In this document: positions 34,002 to 43,247 of the stretch, piece after piece | Layout: every line of letters begins with the position of its first letter | Numbering within the stretch: the first letter of the stretch is position 1 | Assembly (NCBI RefSeq): GCF_006539865.1 | Contig: NZ_BJNV01000002.1 | Location: 1 to 64,000 of the forward strand | DNA from: Zoogloea ramigera | GTDB taxonomy: Bacteria; Pseudomonadota; Gammaproteobacteria; Burkholderiales; Rhodocyclaceae | Reading direction: 5' to 3' | DNA length: 64,000 bases | The notes under the pieces: generated by a model | Told to the model about the DNA's origin: nothing | Database searches by the model: none | Seen by the model: only the letters and a program-made list of their open reading frames with translations | Translations under genes and position numbers: made by a program

Positions 34002-37000
34002 ATGCAATCACGCGTGAGCACGACTCGCTCCGCGACCGGCGGTTTCCGGTTCCGCTGCGCTCGATATGCGAGGGGCCTCGCCGTGGTCGCCTTCGCGGTC
34101 TTGCTGTTCCCGCAGCTCGCGCCGGCTGCCGGGGGCGCAGCCACTCCCCCTGGCGGTGAGGGCGGCACGGGGCGCCCGGCGATGGCCCAGGGCGCTGAGC
34201 ACAAGAGCGTGCTGATCCTTTCCGGGACACAGTACGGCCTGCCTGTGTCGGATGCCGTTAACGCCGGTGCGGTGGCTGCGCTCAAGGAAAAGGGTGTCAG
34301 TGTCAATGACATCTACGTCGAATCCCTGGACATCGTCCGCGCCCCCGATGCGCACCGGCGTGCCGTGCTGGCGAGCCTGCTGAAGGACAAGCTGGCGACT
34401 AAGAATGTGGCCCTCGTGATCGCCGCCAACCAGTGGGGGCTGGATTTTCTGGCCCGGGAGGGCAACGAGCTCGCGCCGCCCGACACACCTGTGGTGGCGA
34501 CCTTCATCACGACCGCCGCCGTGCCCTGGCAAGGTACGCCGCGCCCCATCCTCGACCTCTCCGACCGGGCCGACGTTGCGGGCACGATCCGCTATGGGCT
34601 GGACCTCTTTCCGCGCACGCGGCGGCTGGTGACCGTGTTCGGTGCGGACGACCGGCAAGCGCCCACTTCCGTGCAGGTCGCCGATGCGCTGGCGGCGCTG
34701 CCCGGCAGGCTGGAGGTCGAGAACACGGCGGCCCTGTCCCACGATGAGATGCTGCAGCGCGTTGCCGCCTTGCCCGCCGACAGCCTTGTCCTGCTGGGGA
34801 CTTATTTCCGGGACCGGACAGGGCGCAGCTTCATTCCGGCCGAGGTCGCCGCCGAGATCGCCAGGCGGGCCAATGCGCCGGTGATGGCCCTTTACGATGC
34901 CCACATCCGGGAGGGGCTCGTCGGCGGGGCCGTGGTGACGTCCGCCGCGATCGGCCGGCGTGCCGGCGAGATCGGCTTCGAGATCCTGAGCGGTGCGCGC
35001 GACCTCCAGGCGGGTGTCGGCAAGCTGGCGCTGCCACCGCAGCCCCTGTTCGACTGGTCGCAATTGCAGCGCTGGGGGGCCGACCCGGCGAAACTCCCGG
35101 CGGACACCGTGTTCCTGAACCGCCCGCGCACGCTGTGGAGCGAATACCGGGACACCGTCATCGGCGCGTCGGCCGTCATGCTGGCCTTGTTGGCCCTGGC
35201 CGTCGCGCTGGCTGTCCAGAACCGCCGCTGCAGGCGGGTCGAGGGCAGGCTGCGCCTTCAATCGCTGGTGCTGGATCAGATTCAGGACCAGGTCATGGTC
35301 TCCGACCTCGAAGGGCGTGTGACTTACGTGAACCGGGCCGCCACGATGCACCGGGCGCAGGGCAGTGAGGCCCTTCTCGGGCGGACCGTCGCGTCCTTCA
35401 ACGACCAACCGGAGGCGCCGGCGACGCACGCCGGGATTATCGAGGAGACACGACGAACGGGTGGATGGCGTGGCCGGGTGGTCAGCGCGCGGGCGGACGG
35501 CGCCCAGAGGCTGCTCGATCTCCGGACCACGCTCGTCACCGACGAGACGGGCAAGCCGGTTGCAACGGTTGGGGTGGGGACCGACATTTCCGATCGAACG
35601 CAGGTCGAGCAGACGCTCCACGACAGCGAGGAGCGCCTGCGCCGGGCCCAGGAGGGCGCCCACGTGGGCGTGTGGGACTGGGACCTGAAGACCGGCCAGA
35701 TTTACTTCTCGCCCGAATCTGCGCGACTCCTCGGTTTGCCCGCCGAGGGGGTGTTTGCCAACGAGGCATGGCGCGCCCGGGTGTTCGAAGAGGATCTGGC
35801 CGCGGTCGATGCGCGGGTGATGGAGGCGATCGCCCAGGGCGATTTGCTGGAGGTGGAGTTCCGTGTCTGCGTCGGCCCGGATGAAACGCGCTGGCTGTTG
35901 TCGAAGGGCAAGGCCCAGTTCGACGGCGCCGGCCAGGCGGTGCGGCTGCTGGGCATCAATCTCGACATCACCGAGCGCAAGCAGGCGGAGGCGGCACTCG
36001 ACACCTACCGCCAGCAGCTCGAGGCGATGGTCGAGGCGCGCACCGCCGAGCTGGTCGAAGCCACCCGCAAGGCCGAAGGTGCCAACGTGGCCAAGAGCAC
36101 CTTCCTGGCCAACATGAGCCACGAGATCCGTACGCCGCTCAACGCCATCGTCGGCATGTCTCACCTGATCCGGCGCGCCGGGCTGGCGCCGGAGCAGACG
36201 CTGCGGATGGAGAAGCTCGAGGCCGCCGCCGGGCACCTGCTGGCGATCATCAACGCGATCCTCGACCTCTCCAAGATCGACGCCGGCAAGTTTGTGCTCG
36301 AGGAGATCCCGCTGCGCGTCGAGTCGGTCGTCTCGAACGTGGTGTCGATGCTCGACGACCGCGCCCAGGCCAAGGGGCTGCGCCTGGTTAGCGTGGTGGA
36401 CCGGATGCCGCGCAACCTTGTCGGCGACCCCACCCGGCTGCAGCAGGCCCTGCTCAACTACGCCAACAATGCGATCAAGTTCACCGAGGTCGGCTTCGTC
36501 ACACTGAGCGCCCGGATCGTCGACGAGGACGCGGACAGCGTGCTGGCGCGTTTCGAGGTCGAGGACACCGGCAGCGGGATCGAGCCGAGCGTCATCGCCA
36601 GGCTCTTCTCGGCCTTCGAGCAGGCGGACAGCTCGACCACCCGCAAGTCGGGCGGCACCGGGCTGGGGCTGGCGATCACCAAAAAGCTGGCCGAGCTGAT
36701 GGGCGGCGACGCGGGCGTGCGGAGCGTCCCGGGGGTGGGCAGCACCTTCTGGTTCACCGCCCGCATCCGGAAGGGCGAGGTTGCGGCGCCCGGCGACGAC
36801 GAGTCGAACGCAAAAGCCGCGGCGGCGATCCTCAGCCGCGACCATGCGGGCACCCGTGTCCTGGTGGTCGAAGACAACGATATCAACCGCGAGGTCGCCC
36901 AGGCCGTCCTCAAGGACGTTGGCCTCGTCGTCGACCTGGCCGAGGATGGCCTGCAGGGCGTGGCGATGGCAGATGCCGACGCCTACAAGCTGGTGCTGAT

Positions 37001-37238
37001 GGACATGCAGATGCCCAACATGGACGGGCTGGACGCCTCGCGGGAGATTCGCAAGCGGTGGTCCAAGGAGCGCCTGCCCATCATCGCAATGACCGCCAAC
37101 GCCTTCAGCGAGGACAAGGCCCGCTGTTACGAGGCGGGCATGAACGACTTCGTCAGCAAGCCGGTGGTCCCCGACGACCTCTACGCCGTGCTGCTGAGCT
37201 GGCTGGAAAAGGCTTCCGGGGCGGCGAAGGCGGGCTGA
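34002..37238 (+). CDS. hybrid sensor histidine kinase with periplasmic ABC-type binding domain
   Basis: 1078 residues. Order: signal peptide or anchor (to about 45), periplasmic domain of the ABC_sub_bind (PF04392-like) type (about 65-360; [19 protein letters not shown]), membrane segment (about 385-405), two PAS domains (about 420-680), coiled HisKA with His707 in [13 protein letters not shown], HATPase with N-box and G-boxes ([23 protein letters not shown]), and a receiver domain with phospho-acceptor Asp1001 in [14 protein letters not shown] small molecule, perhaps an amino acid or aromatic acid, would be sensed in the periplasm. No output regulator is adjacent. Start chosen at 34002 (GGGAG upstream); the open frame upstream to 33738 covers the palindromic leader. 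Confidence 0.9.
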   Translation: MQSRVSTTRSATGGFRFRCARYARGLAVVAFAVLLFPQLAPAAGGAATPPGGEGGTGRPAMAQGAEHKSVLILSGTQYGLPVSDAVNAGAVAALKEKGVSVNDIYVESLDIVRAPDAHRRAVLASLLKDKLATKNVALVIAANQWGLDFLAREGNELAPPDTPVVATFITTAAVPWQGTPRPILDLSDRADVAGTIRYGLDLFPRTRRLVTVFGADDRQAPTSVQVADALAALPGRLEVENTAALSHDEMLQRVAALPADSLVLLGTYFRDRTGRSFIPAEVAAEIARRANAPVMALYDAHIREGLVGGAVVTSAAIGRRAGEIGFEILSGARDLQAGVGKLALPPQPLFDWSQLQRWGADPAKLPADTVFLNRPRTLWSEYRDTVIGASAVMLALLALAVALAVQNRRCRRVEGRLRLQSLVLDQIQDQVMVSDLEGRVTYVNRAATMHRAQGSEALLGRTVASFNDQPEAPATHAGIIEETRRTGGWRGRVVSARADGAQRLLDLRTTLVTDETGKPVATVGVGTDISDRTQVEQTLHDSEERLRRAQEGAHVGVWDWDLKTGQIYFSPESARLLGLPAEGVFANEAWRARVFEEDLAAVDARVMEAIAQGDLLEVEFRVCVGPDETRWLLSKGKAQFDGAGQAVRLLGINLDITERKQAEAALDTYRQQLEAMVEARTAELVEATRKAEGANVAKSTFLANMSHEIRTPLNAIVGMSHLIRRAGLAPEQTLRMEKLEAAAGHLLAIINAILDLSKIDAGKFVLEEIPLRVESVVSNVVSMLDDRAQAKGLRLVSVVDRMPRNLVGDPTRLQQALLNYANNAIKFTEVGFVTLSARIVDEDADSVLARFEVEDTGSGIEPSVIARLFSAFEQADSSTTRKSGGTGLGLAITKKLAELMGGDAGVRSVPGVGSTFWFTARIRKGEVAAPGDDESNAKAAAAILSRDHAGTRVLVVEDNDINREVAQAVLKDVGLVVDLAEDGLQGVAMADADAYKLVLMDMQMPNMDGLDASREIRKRWSKERLPIIAMTANAFSEDKARCYEAGMNDFVSKPVVPDDLYAVLLSWLEKASGAAKAG

Positions 37239-37524
37239 ACGGCCAGACTGCCGCTGTCGGGGCTGGCAGCCGTTGGTCCACGCCCTGTCGATCGCCCTGG
37301 TCGGGTGGGCGGGCAGCCCGCCATCTCTACCCTTTACGGCTTCACCGGCGCTGGCCGTGATCGCCGCCGACAGGCCACCGTGCCCGGCCCGGACCCGCCC
37401 AAGGCGAGCCAAAGCTTCGGAATAAATTGAGGGTTCCTAAGAAAGATACGGATTTAATGAATAGGTAGATCGCGCTAAGGTATTGTCCATGCAGCATTTT
37501 TGCTGTGGCTTAGAGGAGCATCAG

Positions 37525-37833
37525 ATGCGAGTTCAAATCCAGGTCATCGGCCTTCAGGGGGCTGCAAAGCTGCGCCGTTTCGCCGCGCAGAAGCTTGACG
37601 TCGCGCTTGCCTGTTTCCCGGATGGAATCGAGGCGGCCTCGGTCCGCCTGCGCGACATCAACGGCGCCGATCGCGGCGGTGTCGACAAGCTGTGCCGCGT
37701 CGTGCTCACCCTGAGAGGCGATGCCGTGCTCGTCATCGAAGAGCTGGGCAGCAACATCCTTCAGGCCATCGAGCGCGCCGCCGAGCGCTTGCGCCTGCGC
37801 GTTTCACGCCAGCTGTCGCGGGCCCACACCTGA
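37525..37833 (+). CDS. HPF/RaiA-like ribosome-associated protein
   Basis: 102 residues. Pattern fits the ribosome hibernation factor fold: MRVQIQVIGLQGAAKLRRFA, then ASVRLRDINGADRGGVDKLC, VVLTLRGDAVLVIEELGSNI and a final amphipathic helix (LQAIERAAERLRLRV). Short HPF and YfiA are of this size. The start at 37525 has GAGGAG eight bases upstream. It precedes genes for a cation antiporter and a P-type ATPase, an arrangement suggesting a stress cluster. The family call is by pattern. Confidence 0.7.
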   Translation: MRVQIQVIGLQGAAKLRRFAAQKLDVALACFPDGIEAASVRLRDINGADRGGVDKLCRVVLTLRGDAVLVIEELGSNILQAIERAAERLRLRVSRQLSRAHT

Positions 37834-38032
37834 GTATCAGTGCATCGGGGCTTCCCCGCCGGCGGCCTCGTTGATCTTGCTTAGGCAACGCGGTGCGCGC
37901 CGCAGCTGGGCATAGCCCCGCTTGTTTGCCCTGCCGCCGTCCAACCGCCGCGTGAGAATGCCATGACGCCGCCGCTCCCGCCCGCAGGCTGCCTTTACCG
38001 GCAAGCCGGAGCGGCCGACCGAAGCTGAAGCC

Positions 38033-38968
38033 ATGAGCATCGCCCTTGATGATCTGTTTGCCGTGCTCGCTGCGGTCGTTCTGGCCGTGGTGGGCGGCGA
38101 GGCTTTCCTCAAGTCCATTCTTGGGGCCGCCATTCACCTGCGGGTGCCCAAGCGGGTGGTGGCGGTGACCCTGGCGGCCTTCGCCACGTCCAGCCCCGAA
38201 CTCACCGTCTCCAGCGTCGCCGCCCTCGCCGGCCAGCCGCAGATCGGCCTCGGCGACGCGCTGGGCAGCAATGTGGTCAATATCGCCCTGATCTTCGGTC
38301 TGGCGCTGCTGTATGGGGCGGTACCCACCAGCCGTGGCGATTTCGGGCGCGATTACTACCTCGCCCTGGCGGTGCCCGTGCTCACCCTGGTGTTCGCCGT
38401 CGACGGGCAGATCGCGCGCGCGGAGGCGCTGCTGCTGATCGTGGCCTTCGCCGTCTGGCTGGCCGTGACCCTCCGTCAGGCCCTGCGCGAGCGCGACGCG
38501 CCGGCGGCGCTCGACGCCGGCGAGATGTCGGCGGTGCGCAGCCTCATCCTCGGCACGGCCGGCCTCGCGGCGCTGATCGGCGCCGGCCGCCTGTTTGTCG
38601 GCGGGGCGACGGGCATCGCCTCGGCCTTTGCTGTCGACACCTATGTGGTCGGCGTGGTGCTGGTGGCGATCGGCACCTCGCTGCCCGAGCTCGTCACCGT
38701 GCTCCTGTCACGCCTGCGCGGCCATGACGACGTGGGCGTGGGCACCCTGATCGGCAGCAACCTCTTCAACGGGCTGGCGATCGTCGGCGTCGCCGGCGTC
38801 ATCCATCCCATCTCCGCACCGCTGACCGAAGTGGCCCTCACCCTGGCCTGCGGCATCGCCGCGCTGCTGTTGCTGCGCCCCGACCGGGGCGGCCTCATCG
38901 GGCGCGGTCGGGGCGTCCTGCTGCTGATGCTGTATGCCGGCTTCGTCTGGCTGACGCTCACTTCCTGA
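38033..38968 (+). CDS. calcium/sodium antiporter (CaCA, YrbG-like)
   Basis: 311 residues with about ten hydrophobic segments. Two inverted alpha repeats carry the ion-binding motifs: FATSSPELTVSSVAAL...GDALGSNVVNIAL in the first half and AIGTSLPELVTVLLS...GTLIGSNLFNGLAI in the second. It exchanges Ca or another divalent cation for Na or H across the inner membrane. It is 14 bp upstream of the P-type ATPase gene, so the two probably form an operon for calcium export. Confidence 0.9.
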   Translation: MSIALDDLFAVLAAVVLAVVGGEAFLKSILGAAIHLRVPKRVVAVTLAAFATSSPELTVSSVAALAGQPQIGLGDALGSNVVNIALIFGLALLYGAVPTSRGDFGRDYYLALAVPVLTLVFAVDGQIARAEALLLIVAFAVWLAVTLRQALRERDAPAALDAGEMSAVRSLILGTAGLAALIGAGRLFVGGATGIASAFAVDTYVVGVVLVAIGTSLPELVTVLLSRLRGHDDVGVGTLIGSNLFNGLAIVGVAGVIHPISAPLTEVALTLACGIAALLLLRPDRGGLIGRGRGVLLLMLYAGFVWLTLTS

Positions 38969-38982
38969 ACCCGGAAAACATC

Positions 38983-41646
38983 ATGAACCGCGCCCCGGAC
39001 ACCGCCTGGCACGCCCTCAGCCCCGACGAGGTCACCCGCCGGTTCGAGCTCGACGCCGCCCACGGCCTGATCGCCGACGAGGCCAGCCGGCGGCTCGATG
39101 CCCACGGCCCCAACCGGCTCGCCGAAAGGCGCCCGCGGCCGGCGTGGCTCAAGTTCTTCGACCAGTTCCGCAGCGTGCTGATCCTCATCCTGCTCGGTGC
39201 GGCGGTGCTGGCCGGGGCCATCGGCAACCTCAAGGACGCCGGGGTGATCGCGGTGGTGGTGCTGCTCAACGCCAGCCTCGGCTTCCTGCAGGAGCACCGC
39301 GCCGAGGCGGCGCTGGCGGCCCTCAAGAAGATGCTGGCGCCCTCCGCCCGGGTGCGCCGCGACGGCGAGGTGCAGCAGATCGAGGCCGCCGCGCTCGTCC
39401 CCGGCGACCTGCTGCTGCTCGAGGCCGGCGACCGCATTCCGGCGGATGCGCGGGTGCTGTCGGCCCACAGCGCCGAGGTGGCCGAGGCTGCCCTCACCGG
39501 CGAATCCCATGCCGTGGCCAAGCAGCCCCACGCCGTGGCCGAGCACGCGGTGCTGGCCGAGCGCCACGGCATGGTGTTCATGAACACGGTGGTGACCCGC
39601 GGCCGCATCGAGGCCGTCGTCACCGCCACCGGGATGGGCACCGAGATGGGCCGGCTGGCCGGCCTGCTGGCCGAGACCGCCGAGGGCGAGACGCCCCTGC
39701 AGCGCCAGCTCGACGGCCTCGGCAAGCGGCTGGCGCTGATCGCCTGCGGCGTGGTGGCGGTGATGTTCGGCATGGGCGTGCTGCGCGGCGAACCCCTGGC
39801 CCAGACCGCGATGACCGCCATCGCCCTGGCCGTGGCGGCGATCCCGGAGGGCCTGCCGGCGGTGGTCACCGTCACCCTGGCCCTCGGCATGCACCGCATG
39901 GCCCGCCGCCACGCCATCGTCAAGAAGCTCGCGGCGGTCGAGACGCTGGGCTGCACCACCGTCATCTGCTCCGACAAGACCGGCACCCTCACCCTCAACC
40001 AGATGACCGCCCGGGCGCTCGTCTGCAAGGGCCGGCACCACGCGGTGAGCGGCGAGGGCTACGGCAGCGAGGGCGCCATCGCCGGCGCCGGCGACCTGCG
40101 CGAGGTGCTGCTGCCGGCCGCCCTGTGCGTGGACGCGCGCATCCGCGACGGCGAGCTGATCGGCGACCCCACCGAGGGGGCGCTGCTGGCGCTGGCCGCC
40201 AAGGCCGGGCTCGACGCCGCCCGGCTGCAGGCGCAGCTGCCGCGGATCGCCGAGATCCCCTTCGATTCGGCCACCAAGTTCATGGCCACCTTCCACCACG
40301 ACGGCGATCAGGTGCGGCTGTGCGTGAAGGGCGCGCCGGATGTGCTCCTCGGGCTGGCCGGCCAGTGCCTGACCGACGCCGGGCCGCAGCCCCTCGACGC
40401 GGCCTTGCGCGCGCGCCTCGCGGCCGACAACGAGGCCCTCGCCGCCCAGGCCCTGCGCGTGCTGGCGGTGGGCGGGCGGCTGATCCCCGCCGGCCGGTTC
40501 GACCCCGCCGGCGACCTGCTGCCCTGGGTGCAGGGCATCACCCTCCACGCCCTCGTCGGCATCATCGACCCGCCCCGTGCCGAGGCCCGTGAGGCCATCG
40601 CCCGCTGCCACGCCGCCGGCATCGAGGTGAAGATGATCACCGGCGACCACCGCGTCACCGCCGCGGCCATCGCGCGGGAGCTCGGCCTCGCCGGCGAGAC
40701 CCACGAGGGCCGCGAGCTCGACGGCCTCGCCCCCGACGACATCGCCGCGCTGGTGGAGAAGAGCGCCGTCTTCGCCCGCGTCGCCCCCGAGCACAAATTG
40801 CGCATCGTCGAGGCCCTGCAGGGGCGCGGCCACGTGGTGGCGATGACCGGCGACGGGGTGAACGACGCGCCGGCCCTGAAGGCCGCCGACATCGGCGTGG
40901 CGATGGGCATCACCGGCACCGAGGTCACCAAGGAGGCCGCCACCCTGGTGCTCACCGACGACAACTTTTCGTCCATCGTGCGGGCGGTGGAGGAGGGGCG
41001 CACCCTCTACGAGAACATCATCAAGTTCGTGCGCTTCCAGCTGTCCACCAACATCGGCGCCATCCTCACGGTGCTGGCCGCGCCCTTCCTGGGTTTCGCG
41101 ACGCCCTTCACGGCGATCCAGATCCTGTGGGTGAACATCATCATGGACGGCCCGCCGGCCATGACCCTCGGCGTCGAGCCGGGCCGCGTCGGCATCATGG
41201 ACGAGCCCCCGCGCAGCAAGACCGCCGCCATCCTGTCGGCCCAGCGCCTGTGGCGCGTCGGCCTTTACGGCGTCACGATGGCCGTCGGCACCCTGGCCGC
41301 CTACGCCTGGGCCCTGCAGGGCGGCGACGCCACCCGCGCCGGCACCCTGGCCTTCACCACCTTCGTGCTGTTCCAGTTCTTCAACATCTTCAACGCCCGC
41401 GCCGAACATGGCAGCGCCTTCAACGCCCAGTTCTTCAGCAACGGCAAACTCTGGCTGTCCCTCGCCGGCGTGCTCGGCCTGCAGGTGGTCGCCGTGCATT
41501 GGCCCCCGGCCCAGGCCATCTTCGACACCGTCGCCCTCAGCCCGCTCGAATGGAGCGTCGCCATCGCCATCGCCTCCACCACCCTCGTGCTGGACGAAGC
41601 GCGCAAGCTGCTGATGTGCTTGTTCCGGAGGGTGAGCCGGGGCTGA
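38983..41646 (+). CDS. P-type cation-transporting ATPase (SERCA/PMCA-like, type II)
   Basis: 887 residues. N-terminal cation_ATPase_N (WHALSPDEVTRRFELDAAHG), actuator domain with LTGES, M4 with AAIPEGLPAVVTV, phosphorylation site CSDKTGTLT with Asp331, nucleotide-binding KGAPDVLL, hinge TGDGVNDAPALKAADIGVAM, and M6 NIIMDGPPAMTLGVEP. The PEGLP and MDG motifs fit Ca-type pumps rather than Na/K pumps. It probably exports Ca using ATP, with the antiporter gene just upstream. Confidence 0.93.
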   Translation: MNRAPDTAWHALSPDEVTRRFELDAAHGLIADEASRRLDAHGPNRLAERRPRPAWLKFFDQFRSVLILILLGAAVLAGAIGNLKDAGVIAVVVLLNASLGFLQEHRAEAALAALKKMLAPSARVRRDGEVQQIEAAALVPGDLLLLEAGDRIPADARVLSAHSAEVAEAALTGESHAVAKQPHAVAEHAVLAERHGMVFMNTVVTRGRIEAVVTATGMGTEMGRLAGLLAETAEGETPLQRQLDGLGKRLALIACGVVAVMFGMGVLRGEPLAQTAMTAIALAVAAIPEGLPAVVTVTLALGMHRMARRHAIVKKLAAVETLGCTTVICSDKTGTLTLNQMTARALVCKGRHHAVSGEGYGSEGAIAGAGDLREVLLPAALCVDARIRDGELIGDPTEGALLALAAKAGLDAARLQAQLPRIAEIPFDSATKFMATFHHDGDQVRLCVKGAPDVLLGLAGQCLTDAGPQPLDAALRARLAADNEALAAQALRVLAVGGRLIPAGRFDPAGDLLPWVQGITLHALVGIIDPPRAEAREAIARCHAAGIEVKMITGDHRVTAAAIARELGLAGETHEGRELDGLAPDDIAALVEKSAVFARVAPEHKLRIVEALQGRGHVVAMTGDGVNDAPALKAADIGVAMGITGTEVTKEAATLVLTDDNFSSIVRAVEEGRTLYENIIKFVRFQLSTNIGAILTVLAAPFLGFATPFTAIQILWVNIIMDGPPAMTLGVEPGRVGIMDEPPRSKTAAILSAQRLWRVGLYGVTMAVGTLAAYAWALQGGDATRAGTLAFTTFVLFQFFNIFNARAEHGSAFNAQFFSNGKLWLSLAGVLGLQVVAVHWPPAQAIFDTVALSPLEWSVAIAIASTTLVLDEARKLLMCLFRRVSRG

Positions 41647-41714
41647 CGCAGCCGGCGGGCGCTAGCGATTCCCCTGGCAGTGCGCCGGCAACCGCTGTGG
41701 GTGGTGGTGTTTAG

Positions 41715-42029
41715 GTGAAAAACACTGGCGCTCTGGCTTGCGGTAAGGATGTTATGGAAAACATCGTTGTTTTTCGGTGAAGGATTTAGTTTTACGGCGA
41801 AAAACAAAATCTTTCTGTGAAAAAACTCAATTGTTCGGGCTGTAGATTGAGTTGTCGGAGCTGTAGATTGAATTGTTCGGGCTGTCGATAGAGTTTCACG
41901 CCGAAAAACTCAATCGTCAGGCCTGTCGATGACGATGTTTGGGCAAACAACAACGTTGTCGGCGCTGTCGATGACGTTGCAGGCGGGAAAACAGTGTTGT
42001 TCGGGGTGGTGGTGATGTTGTCGGTGCGA
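41715..42029. repeat. 21-bp-periodic, hairpin-rich repeat array 2
   Basis: About fifteen degenerate units of 21 bases (slipping by one base near 41904-41925). Units at 41841, 41862 and 41883 start TGTAGATTGA / TGTAGATTGA / TGTCGATAGA. AAAAACTCAAT occurs at 41821 and again 83 bases later. Adjacent units form inverted pairs such as ACTCAAT...ATTGAGT and GAAAAC...GTTTTTC. Layout matches array 1 at 25534-25974 although the words differ. It starts 68 bp after the ATPase stop and precedes the integron fragment. Confidence 0.75.
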
Positions 42030-42349
42030 CGGGGCGGCGTGTGCGGCGGGTGGGGAGAGTTTGAGGCGGTGTGGGCTGCGGGACGGGGGCGAAGGACTGC
42101 GGCGGAAAGCTTGATGGCGGGGGTGCTCAATGTGGGGCTGCGGGGGGATGAGCGGATGGTGTGGCGTGTTATGTTGTGGGGGTATGATTCGGGGGAGTCG
42201 TGGGAGTGGTGGGGCGGAGTTCGGCCAAGATCGGACGGTCGCCGCCCGATCCAGATAACGGCCATTCGGGCGAGGTGGTAGGCTGTTAGCCTGCGCGCCA
42301 CATGGATCGAATCATCCTACTATGCCGTCGGCTGCTGCTTTCCCTGCCG
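42030..42349. other. non-coding stretch where an integrase gene would be expected
   Basis: In class 1 integrons intI lies divergently beside attI. Here neither strand gives a tyrosine-recombinase reading frame; the only long frame is low-complexity antisense to the array. A weak hairpin TAACGGCC/GGCTGTTA lies at 42256-42288. No promoter is claimed. Confidence 0.5.
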
Positions 42350-42460
42350 TGTTATTTTGCATTGTGCTTAGTTTGCGTTTTTGAACAATAACTTGCCGGC
42401 CGTGTTATCCGGCATTCCGATGTTACGCGGCAGAACTGTCGCCCTAAAACAAAGTTAGCC
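42350..42460 (+). other. attI1-like integron recombination site
   Basis: The segment 42419-42460 matches, from memory, the class 1 integron attI1 end at 37 of 42 positions, including GTCGCCCTAAAACAAAGTTA and the core GTTAGCC at 42454-42460. Upstream are repeats of one word, TGTTATTTTGCA (42350), TGTTATCCGGCA (42403) and TGTTACGCGGCA (42421), which may be the accessory integrase-binding repeats (DR1/DR2). Strand exchange would occur between G42454 and T42455. Confidence 0.85.
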
Positions 42461-42476
42461 AGCAAAGGAATCGCCT

Positions 42477-42929
42477 ATGGATGTCAATTTGATCACTGCA
42501 GTTTCAGCGGCCGCAGGGGCTGTTTTATCTGGCGTTGCTACGACAATAGCGATCATCGTTGCCTACAAAGTGCATCAGAACCAGAAATTACTTTCTCAAC
42601 GGCAACTACTCCTTCCTTTGTGGGACTACATGGCAACGTTAAGCAAAATTGACTCAAACACTCCGGTTACTCCGGATGTAATCAAGGTCGTCAATACGCT
42701 TGAGTTAGTGGCCCTTTGCTGTGAGGGTGGAATGATTGATGAAAAAGTTATACGACGAACATTCAAAGATCAATTCATCGTGCACTACGACGATGTCAAG
42801 AGATGTCGCTCAATTCCAGGGCTTTCAGTTGATGGTGAGGGGCTGCTCAAACAAAACAGGGCAGCCACTGAGTTTTACAACTCGCTTGAGAGTGAAAGAC
42901 TGTCGCAGGATCGTGTTCAACGTGCTTAA
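42477..42929 (+). CDS. cassette-encoded single-pass membrane protein of unknown function
   Basis: 150 residues. One hydrophobic segment at about 5-29 (LITAVSAAAGAVLSGVATTI) anchors a cytoplasmic, mostly helical part that contains VALCCEGGMIDEKVIRRTFK. The layout (short anchor then helical domain) resembles DUF4760-type proteins, but I do not recognise it firmly. First gene of cassette 1, 23 bases after the recombination point with AAAGGAA upstream. Base composition is far more AT-rich than the chromosome around it. Confidence 0.65.
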   Translation: MDVNLITAVSAAAGAVLSGVATTIAIIVAYKVHQNQKLLSQRQLLLPLWDYMATLSKIDSNTPVTPDVIKVVNTLELVALCCEGGMIDEKVIRRTFKDQFIVHYDDVKRCRSIPGLSVDGEGLLKQNRAATEFYNSLESERLSQDRVQRA

Positions 42930-42944
42930 TCAATAGGAAATCAT

Positions 42945-43184
42945 ATGAATGAAAAAACCGTAGTCCAAACTGTTCGTGAGTTTGCAAAGAGTGGCGATCA
43001 AAGATTCAAGAAGTCCTTCTCTGTGTCGGGAAACTCGGATGAAATTATTACCGTCACAATCGAGCGTACCCGGCGAGTTCTGGCAACAGAGAGCCTTTCG
43101 TTTGAGGCCCGTGCCAATACAATCTCAGCCCTCCCATCAGGTGCGCCCTGCGGTTGTTGCGGGGGCTCAGGGAAAGCTGGCTAA
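42945..43184 (+). CDS. cassette-encoded small hypothetical protein
   Basis: 79 residues, starting MNEKTVVQTVREFAKSGDQR, 15 bp after the preceding gene. The C-terminal end is small and glycine/cysteine-rich (GAPCGCCGGSGKAG). The TAA stop lies inside the attC inner core (GGCTAAC), common in cassettes. No domain recognised. Confidence 0.55.
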   Translation: MNEKTVVQTVREFAKSGDQRFKKSFSVSGNSDEIITVTIERTRRVLATESLSFEARANTISALPSGAPCGCCGGSGKAG

Positions 43185-43247
43185 CCCATCATTCCACCGG
43201 ACCTTGCGCATAAAGCCGCGCAAGGCCGGTGAATTCAAACGTTATGC
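43179..43247 (+). other. attC site of cassette 1
   Basis: 69-base imperfect palindrome from GGCTAAC to GTTATGC. Arms around CCACCGGACCTTGCG and CGCAAGGCCGGTGAA pair with the usual unpaired bases. The bottom strand would fold into the hairpin used by the integrase. Confidence 0.9.

Larger units (their letters stand above)
42455..43241 (+). mobile_element. integron gene cassette 1
   Basis: Begins TTAGCC just after the attI core G and ends at the G of the next core site (GTTATGC). Its attC inner site GGCTAAC (43179-43185) is the reverse complement of the core GTTAGCC at its own left end, the rule for a true cassette. It carries two small AT-rich genes in the same orientation. Confidence 0.9.

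Noticed and set aside
38641-41499. 952-codon minus-strand frame
   Set aside because: Lies opposite the P-type ATPase and antiporter; low-complexity His/Gly/Gln composition, no domain.
42256-42291. A third, degenerate attC before attI
   Set aside because: Only an 8-bp imperfect hairpin with GTTAGCC at one end; too short and lacking the second core pair.
41792-42301. 169-residue minus-strand frame over array 2
   Set aside because: Covers the repeat array and a GC-rich low-complexity stretch; no recognised domain and no ribosome-binding site.
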